Assembly: GCA_938017915.1 (NCBI GenBank)
Contig: CALIKW010000038.1
Span: forward strand, 1-11,189
Origin: an uncultured archaeon
Lineage (GTDB): Archaea; Aenigmatarchaeota; Aenigmatarchaeia; CG10238-14; SCSR01
Direction: 5' to 3'
Length of the DNA: 11,189 nucleotides
Shown here piece after piece: positions 6,972-11,189 of this stretch. Numbering within the stretch: position 1 is the stretch's first letter; each line of letters starts with the position of its first letter. A model generated the notes under the pieces. It did no database searches. It was not told the origin of the DNA and saw nothing but the letters and a program-made list of their open reading frames with translations. The translations under genes and the position numbers were made by a program.

Positions 6972-9900
6972 ATGGTTGCAACGAGAAAAGTAATTTTGAT
7001 CTTACTTGGGATTTTGGCACTTCTCGCATTTTTAATCTTTCTCCTGCGTGGCTTTGTTTATCCTCGCATATCTCTTCCAGATAAATATAAAATTGTTAGG
7101 TATTATGCTTGCGTGTATGCAATTTGTACTAAAGGATGTGGGCATGATTGGTTAGATGTTGATGAAAATAATCCAAATGATATTGGGATTTGTGTAGAAA
7201 GAGATCCTACAACGAAAAAATGCTTAAAATCTTGTCAGGATGTTTGTGAGGAAATGAATTGGAATAACATATGCAATGAGCCAGAAAAATGTTGTAATCA
7301 GAATTATAATATAACTGTTAATTTAGAAGGGGAGGCATTGCTAAAAGGAATATACGATGGGTGGGTACGTGGTGCAGGTTTCTTCGAAGCTAAAACAGAA
7401 ATAGTTGATATTTTACAGGAGCTCAATAAATCAGAGAAATTTCCTTCAATAGAGCTATTTGGCACAACACTTGATGATTATTTAATAGAAGCCTATAGTG
7501 AGTATGCAGCAGATTGTTATTATGCATCCAATGGAATATGCTTTAACCAAGTTGATTGTGTGTGTCTGGGACCTATGTATGCTCTTCACTCAAGCTATAA
7601 CTTTTCAAATCTACCAGCATTTGGTCCTATTCTACCTGATGATTTCAAGTTCTGTGGAGGTGTAGTTGATAAGTATGCCAGAGCTAACATTGGAGTGGGA
7701 GCCATTATACTTCCCTCCCAAGAAGCAAGAGAAAAATTTGGATGCACGGATAGGCCAGTTAAAAAAATCGATACTCCAGGCTTTTATTCTTGTGTCTTTA
7801 AGGGTCCCCTTATAATGTGGGCTTTGGGTAATGATTTGAATAAGGGAAAAGATGTAGTAATAGTTAGCAAACATCTTTCGGATCACTTCTTCATAACTGC
7901 TGAACCTCCGGAGCAAATAAAACCTGTAAACAATTGGGCAACTTACAAAGTTACGATAGTCAATCATATTTACTCTGCTGAAGAAACTGAATTCGAACTT
8001 AAATTAACTTATCCTGAAAATGTTGAGTGCAAATGGGAAAATGAAGATTCTGATTCTACGCGAATAACCTTAAAAAATAACACACAAGATTCCTTGAATT
8101 TCGTTTGCAGAGCAAACCAACCAGAAAAAAAGTACGAAATAAAAATTAAAGCAAAGGGGAAAATTTATGAGGATTGGGCAAGCGTAATACTTTCCTCTAC
8201 AACTTATGAGATTGACTGCTTAGTTCAAGATTGTGAAATAGAGGTTTACGCAAACAAGGAGAATATTAGAAAAGTAGTGAGAATCACAAATAATCTTGGA
8301 TTTGACGCAACCTTTAAATTAGAATTGGAGCAAGATGATGTGCTTAACTGTGAGTTTGTTGGGGGAAATAAGGTAAGTATACCAAGCGAAGGTTATGCTG
8401 ATATAAGTATAAACTGTATGCCAAAACCAGAAGCAGAAGGAGGAAGTTATGCTATAAAAATCTCCTCTAGCTTGGAGGGTTATAATTTAGTTAAAAGTAA
8501 AAAGATAACAGTTGTAGTTAAAAAATGCAAAGGACCTACACAACTCCAAATTATTGATCCAATCAGTAACATACAAATAGAAAAAATTGCTGCTGGAAAT
8601 AAAGTAAAGCTTTATGTTTATGCTGAGGGTTGTGAAGGAGTAAGCGTTAAAATCTACGGAACTAACGAGGATTATAAAGATACTGATTATGAAATTTTTA
8701 GCAGTAGCCTTTCTGTAGGAAGTTATAGTTGGAGTGTAATAAGAAGAGTTAGCACTCCTGGAACTTATACTTTTTATGCTTGGGTTGATATAAATGGGAA
8801 TAAAGAAAAAGACGAAGGTGAAGTTGATTCTAAAAACTTAACAGTTGGAAAAGCTGAACTAATACCAAACGAGTGTAAATTATGTAATGAAAAGTGTATA
8901 TTTTTTAACTCAGAGGTTTGTTATGATTACATTTTCTACAAAGCATATGGCGAAATATGTGACAGATGTACTGGTGACTTCTTCAACCCTGTAGAGCCTT
9001 GCACAAGCGCTTGCGATCCTCAATCTTGTAAGATGAGTACAGGAAAATGTGCAGAGTACTCAAACGTGTGTTGTATTTCTGGAGATGAGACCTATTATTC
9101 GAACGGACCTGGAATACCCTGTTTTTCTGAAGATAATTTGAATGAGCTTAAAGTAACAAAAAACTTCTGGTGGGGAGGATATAATTGTAATATCTTTGGA
9201 TGCTGGTTTACTGTTCGGGAAGCTAAAAATATATTGGTTAAGGATGATAAATATGCTGTGTTTGAAAATGATTGGCCAGGAAGTAAAGATGAATGCCGAG
9301 GAATAGGTGGCCCCAATCCTTCAAACCCACCAGAACATTTAAGCTCAGCCACTTTAACCACTATTTCAACACCTACAGGAAATCATAATGCATGTAAGCT
9401 TTCAGATAATTTGCCACCTTACTCAACATGGATGTACATAAGAATATCTGCAACCTCAAGACCAGTTTATGGAGTAATAATTTCTATTTATTTAGATCCA
9501 CAGGATTGTCACTTTTATCCTCCTTCCGTAACAACACGCTCAAAAATTACCTATTCAAACTTCCACCTATTCTTACATAGTCAATCAGGATGGTTTAAGG
9601 CCGGAACAATTAGCATAAGTGCAGAGAATAAAACTAACAAAACAATAAAGATTTTACCAGACGAGTTCGCATGGAAAAACATAGATGCTATTTTAATTGC
9701 ACACGCACACACTTATGACTTGCGACAATGTGAGCGTAGTAGCGGATTTCCAGGAGTACCACCTCTACCTTATACAGAGATAGAAGATGTTAATGCTTAT
9801 ATTGATTATGTAGGCCTATTAACAGCAGATAAAGAAAGACCATTCTGTACAGAGGGTAGAGTTGGTGAAGAACAGACTCCATACCATAGGGTAGTAAATG

Positions 9901-10169
9901 ATGCCTCAACTTGCTACTGGGGTGTGGATTGTCCTCTTAGCAGAAATGGCTGGAAATATAAAGGAGTAACTAGCTATACAGGCTTTTTAGAAGAATGTAG
10001 GTGTAGGTCTGGTGAATCAGAAACTTGTGGATACGGATATTGTGAAAGAGAAGTAGGTGGAAATAAATTCTGCTTTTCAAGAGTAAGGTGCGCAAGTGGA
10101 GGTTGGACTTTTTTAAATTTTGAGAAATGCGGTCCAGAGCAAGTATGCACAAGAGAAGGTTGTAAATAA
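6972..10169 (+). CDS. Giant Cys-rich multidomain surface protein, candidate pilus-tip adhesin (1065 aa)
   Basis: A single hydrophobic helix at residues 7-26 after a basic leader (MVATRK) anchors a 1035-residue extracellular part with 56 cysteines. In order: a Cys-rich domain (about 40-300) sharing AC-x2-A-x-C (46-52), C-x3-CEE (88-94) and C-[IV]-F-x6-W-x2-G (274-286) with the 293-aa protein; two beta-rich Ig/CARDB-like domains (about 308-410 and 415-518); a third beta domain (about 522-626) ending in the acidic loop DINGNKEKDEGE (606-617), like the Ca2+ loops of SdrD-B-type repeats; a dense Cys cluster (634-744); a beta-sandwich-like region (about 755-950, ending VNAYIDYVGLL) recalling carbohydrate-binding jelly rolls; and a Cys-rich tail (959-1064). 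Several N-x-S/T sequons occur. It abuts the 46-aa gene and overlaps the 59-aa gene by one base, so it belongs to the pilus operon. A tip adhesin or host-contact protein is the favoured inference; no catalytic motif is visible. Confidence 0.9.
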   Translation: MVATRKVILILLGILALLAFLIFLLRGFVYPRISLPDKYKIVRYYACVYAICTKGCGHDWLDVDENNPNDIGICVERDPTTKKCLKSCQDVCEEMNWNNICNEPEKCCNQNYNITVNLEGEALLKGIYDGWVRGAGFFEAKTEIVDILQELNKSEKFPSIELFGTTLDDYLIEAYSEYAADCYYASNGICFNQVDCVCLGPMYALHSSYNFSNLPAFGPILPDDFKFCGGVVDKYARANIGVGAIILPSQEAREKFGCTDRPVKKIDTPGFYSCVFKGPLIMWALGNDLNKGKDVVIVSKHLSDHFFITAEPPEQIKPVNNWATYKVTIVNHIYSAEETEFELKLTYPENVECKWENEDSDSTRITLKNNTQDSLNFVCRANQPEKKYEIKIKAKGKIYEDWASVILSSTTYEIDCLVQDCEIEVYANKENIRKVVRITNNLGFDATFKLELEQDDVLNCEFVGGNKVSIPSEGYADISINCMPKPEAEGGSYAIKISSSLEGYNLVKSKKITVVVKKCKGPTQLQIIDPISNIQIEKIAAGNKVKLYVYAEGCEGVSVKIYGTNEDYKDTDYEIFSSSLSVGSYSWSVIRRVSTPGTYTFYAWVDINGNKEKDEGEVDSKNLTVGKAELIPNECKLCNEKCIFFNSEVCYDYIFYKAYGEICDRCTGDFFNPVEPCTSACDPQSCKMSTGKCAEYSNVCCISGDETYYSNGPGIPCFSEDNLNELKVTKNFWWGGYNCNIFGCWFTVREAKNILVKDDKYAVFENDWPGSKDECRGIGGPNPSNPPEHLSSATLTTISTPTGNHNACKLSDNLPPYSTWMYIRISATSRPVYGVIISIYLDPQDCHFYPPSVTTRSKITYSNFHLFLHSQSGWFKAGTISISAENKTNKTIKILPDEFAWKNIDAILIAHAHTYDLRQCERSSGFPGVPPLPYTEIEDVNAYIDYVGLLTADKERPFCTEGRVGEEQTPYHRVVNDASTCYWGVDCPLSRNGWKYKGVTSYTGFLEECRCRSGESETCGYGYCEREVGGNKFCFSRVRCASGGWTFLNFEKCGPEQVCTREGCK

Positions 10170-10348
10170 TGGTAACTACAAAAATGATTTTCGTCATAAT
10201 TTTTGGCTTAATTTTACTAGTTTTTTTAGTACTTTTTATCTTAAAATTCGGTAAAATTTATGAAAGCGAGGAATATAACCTCCAAACTCTTTTTAAAAAA
10301 CTAATGGATGCTATAGAAAATTTAGTTAAAACTTTTGTTCCTTTATAA
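10169..10348 (+). CDS. Small single-pass membrane protein, pilin-like (59 aa)
   Basis: The start codon overlaps the stop of the 1065-aa gene by one base (TAATG), marking translational coupling. The 59-residue product reads MVTTKM, then a hydrophobic helix at about residues 6-27, then a charged stretch and an amphipathic tail (LFKKLMDAIENLVKTFVPL). Its leader and anchor resemble those of the 46-aa protein and of the 1065-aa protein itself, and its tail resembles that of the 46-aa protein in length and amphipathicity. The pair of small proteins thus brackets the giant protein gene. No cysteine and no Lys-Gly leader site are present. It might assist insertion or assembly of the giant protein, or be a fibre subunit; neither can be decided from sequence. 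It is the last gene before a new promoter. Confidence 0.75.
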   Translation: MVTTKMIFVIIFGLILLVFLVLFILKFGKIYESEEYNLQTLFKKLMDAIENLVKTFVPL

Positions 10349-10350
10349 GT

Positions 10351-10358
10351 ATTTATAT
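10351..10358 (+). promoter_or_regulatory. TATA box of the 111-aa gene (leaderless promoter)
   Basis: ATTTATAT followed by TCTCC lies about 26 nt before the ATG at 10381, the usual archaeal TATA-to-start distance, so transcription would begin at or near the start codon. It begins only 2 bases after the stop of the 59-aa gene. The same element with the same spacing precedes the downstream paralogue. Confidence 0.75.
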
Positions 10359-10380
10359 TCTCCTCTTTTAAAATGTAATT

Positions 10381-10716
10381 ATGGAGAAAAAAAGAACAAC
10401 AATTCCGTATAAGAGAATAATAGGTTTAGTGATTGGAATAATAGCGCTAGAATTTGCAGCATATGTGTATGGAGCAAATAGAAAGGGACCACCAGAGATA
10501 AGTTACGAGGATTGTAGAAGTAGAATGGCGCAATGGTGTGCTATTTGTAGATTGCAAGGTTGGACTGGAGGAAAAAGTCTTGAAGATTTTATTGATAAAG
10601 ACTGTTTTAACCTACTTAATAGTAGGAGAGGGGTAACCGCACATGCTAATTGCACAGATAGCAGCGCAGATGCAGTAAAGACAGATTGTAGAAAAATTGG
10701 TTTCATAGAAGAATAA
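10381..10716 (+). CDS. Membrane-anchored six-Cys small surface protein, copy 1 (111 aa)
   Basis: The protein has a basic N-terminus (MEKKRTTIPYKR), one hydrophobic helix at about residues 13-30 and an 80-residue extracytoplasmic domain with six cysteines at 45, 53, 56, 75, 91 and 103. The neighbour at 10757-11086 has exactly the same spacing (8, 3, 19, 16, 12), which points to a conserved disulfide-stabilised fold. Shared motifs are YEDCRSRM-x-QWC-x-IC, GWTGG, DCFNLL and GF-x-EE at the end. In this copy the Lys-Lys-Gly site seen in copy 2 is replaced by Lys-Lys-Arg-Thr and the helix carries a Glu (residue 24) and an Arg/Lys interruption, so prepilin-type processing may have been lost. It has its own leaderless promoter and sits just after the pilus operon. 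The family is not one I can name; a minor pilin-like or surface protein is likely. Confidence 0.88.
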   Translation: MEKKRTTIPYKRIIGLVIGIIALEFAAYVYGANRKGPPEISYEDCRSRMAQWCAICRLQGWTGGKSLEDFIDKDCFNLLNSRRGVTAHANCTDSSADAVKTDCRKIGFIEE

Positions 10717-10725
10717 AATCTAAAT

Positions 10726-10733
10726 ATTTATAT
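10726..10733 (+). promoter_or_regulatory. TATA box of the 109-aa gene (leaderless promoter)
   Basis: ATTTATAT followed by TCTCC lies about 27 nt before the ATG at 10757 and is nearly identical in sequence and spacing to the box at 10351-10358. Both copies should respond to the same initiation factors. Confidence 0.75.
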
Positions 10734-10756
10734 TCTCCTTTTTAAAAAATGTAATT

Positions 10757-11086
10757 ATGGAGTCAAAAAAAGGAATAGCAATTCCGTATATAATAGCTCT
10801 AGTAATTGGAATAATAGTTCTAGTATTCATAGTCTACTGGGTATACAGATTGTTTACAGCACCTCAGATAGCTTACGAGGATTGCAGAAGTAGGATGATA
10901 CAATGGTGTACTATTTGTAGGTCGCTAGGTTGGACTGGAGGAGGGCCGCTTTTAAATTTTACTGGTCCGGATTGTTTTAACCTCCTTAGCAATCGCACAG
11001 GAATAGTTCAACACAATCATTGTAGGCATCCAGATGTAGATAGCGTAAAGATGGATTGTAAAAAAATGGGTTTCTTAGAAGAATAA
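10757..11086 (+). CDS. Membrane-anchored six-Cys small surface protein, copy 2, pilin-like (109 aa)
   Basis: The protein starts MESKKG-IAIPY, followed by an uninterrupted hydrophobic helix at about residues 7-29 and a Cys-rich outer domain with cysteines at 43, 51, 54, 73, 89 and 101. The leader with Lys-Lys-Gly directly before the helix fits the archaeal class III (prepilin) signal, with cleavage expected after Gly6. The outer domain matches copy 1 closely (YEDCRSRM, QWC-x-IC, GWTGG, DCFNLL, GF-x-EE), with identical Cys spacing. An N-x-T/S sequon (NFT, residue 67) and a His-rich stretch (HNHCRH, 86-91) are present in this copy only; the latter could bind metal. It is expressed from its own promoter and is followed by a U-run terminator. 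The likely role is a minor pilin or exposed surface subunit working with the upstream machine, though it may be an independent surface protein. Confidence 0.9.
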   Translation: MESKKGIAIPYIIALVIGIIVLVFIVYWVYRLFTAPQIAYEDCRSRMIQWCTICRSLGWTGGGPLLNFTGPDCFNLLSNRTGIVQHNHCRHPDVDSVKMDCKKMGFLEE

Positions 11087-11100
11087 AACTAACGACTGAA

Positions 11101-11108
11101 CTATATAA
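11101..11108 (+). promoter_or_regulatory. Possible TATA box in the right-hand noncoding edge
   Basis: CTATATAA stands alone 14 bases after the last stop codon. Its transcript would start near 11130 and run into the hairpin and U-run at 11144-11178, so it would make either a very short RNA or nothing. No reading frame of any size follows inside the window. Confidence 0.2.
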
Positions 11109-11143
11109 GCCCAAAAATTTGTCTTCAAAAATTACGAAAAGAT

Positions 11144-11178
11144 AAAGTTGCCTAAAACTAGAAACTTTTTCTTTTTTT
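11144..11178 (+). terminator. Weak hairpin plus U-run terminator after the six-Cys genes
   Basis: AAAGTT at 11144-11149 can pair with AACTTT at 11163-11168 around a 13-base loop, and the strand continues as TTTTT-C-TTTTTTT. A U-run of this length is a typical archaeal stop signal; the hairpin is weak and may be incidental. It would end the transcript of the 109-aa gene. Confidence 0.55.
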
Positions 11179-11189
11179 AAATTTTAAAA

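Larger units (their letters stand above)
10351..11086 (+). repeat. Tandem gene duplication including promoter (two copies)
   Basis: Two units lie head to tail: about 10351-10716 and 10726-11086. They share the promoter (ATTTATATTCTCCT), the spacer ending GTAATTATGGA, the ATTCCGTATA stretch near the start and long matching stretches over the Cys region (for example TACGAGGATTG and CAATGGTGT). Nucleotide similarity extending into the promoter argues for a fairly recent duplication of a whole expression unit. Confidence 0.85.

Noticed and set aside
10381..10716. Copy 1 of the six-Cys pair as a decaying pseudogene
   Set aside because: The frame is intact, all six cysteines and the end motif are kept and the promoter is intact, so the leader change looks like divergence and not decay.
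1..11189. Transposon, CRISPR array, tRNA or rRNA genes
   Set aside because: No transposase frame, no regularly spaced repeats, no cloverleaf-like or rRNA-like stretch was seen on either strand; the only repeat is the tandem gene duplication at the right end.

Overview
The window is AT-rich DNA that looks archaeal, most likely from a small-genome DPANN-type lineage (Pacearchaeota/Woesearchaeota-like). This rests on TATA-type promoters about 26-28 nt upstream of start codons (leaderless transcripts), U-run terminators in place of strong hairpins, heavy AGA/AGG and ATA codon use, an archaeal-type secretion ATPase, and tiny pilin-like proteins starting with a Lys/Gly leader. The lineage is an inference; there is no rRNA or other marker gene.

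Layout: positions 2-205 hold the end of a membrane protein on the + strand, which meets head-on two coiled-coil genes on the - strand (237-839 and 884-1279). A compact AT-rich promoter region at 1280-1327 separates these from a long + strand operon that runs nearly to the end of the window. The operon encodes a type IV pilus/type II secretion ATPase (1328-3556), a membrane-anchored Cys-rich protein of 293 aa (3583-4464), a membrane platform protein with two T2SF domains (4501-6441), three very small pilin-like proteins (6438-6602, 6629-6829, 6831-6971), a 1065-aa single-anchor Cys-rich multidomain surface protein (6972-10169) and a fourth mini-pilin-like protein (10169-10348). Two tandem paralogues with six identically spaced cysteines follow (10381-10716 and 10757-11086), each behind its own copy of a leaderless promoter.

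Read together, this is a type IV pilus-like (Tad/archaellum-related) assembly machine. The ATPase and T2SF platform supply energy and the membrane base. The mini-pilins are candidate fibre or initiating subunits. The 293-aa and 1065-aa proteins share an N-terminal Cys-rich domain, so they look like alternative minor-pilin or tip proteins, the large one extended by Ig-like domains, a Ca2+-loop-like motif and Cys-rich tail modules like an adhesin. No prepilin peptidase, archaellin or other archaellum accessory gene is visible, so the system is not a standard archaellum. Its role (attachment to a host or partner cell, secretion, or other surface function) is inferred from architecture only.
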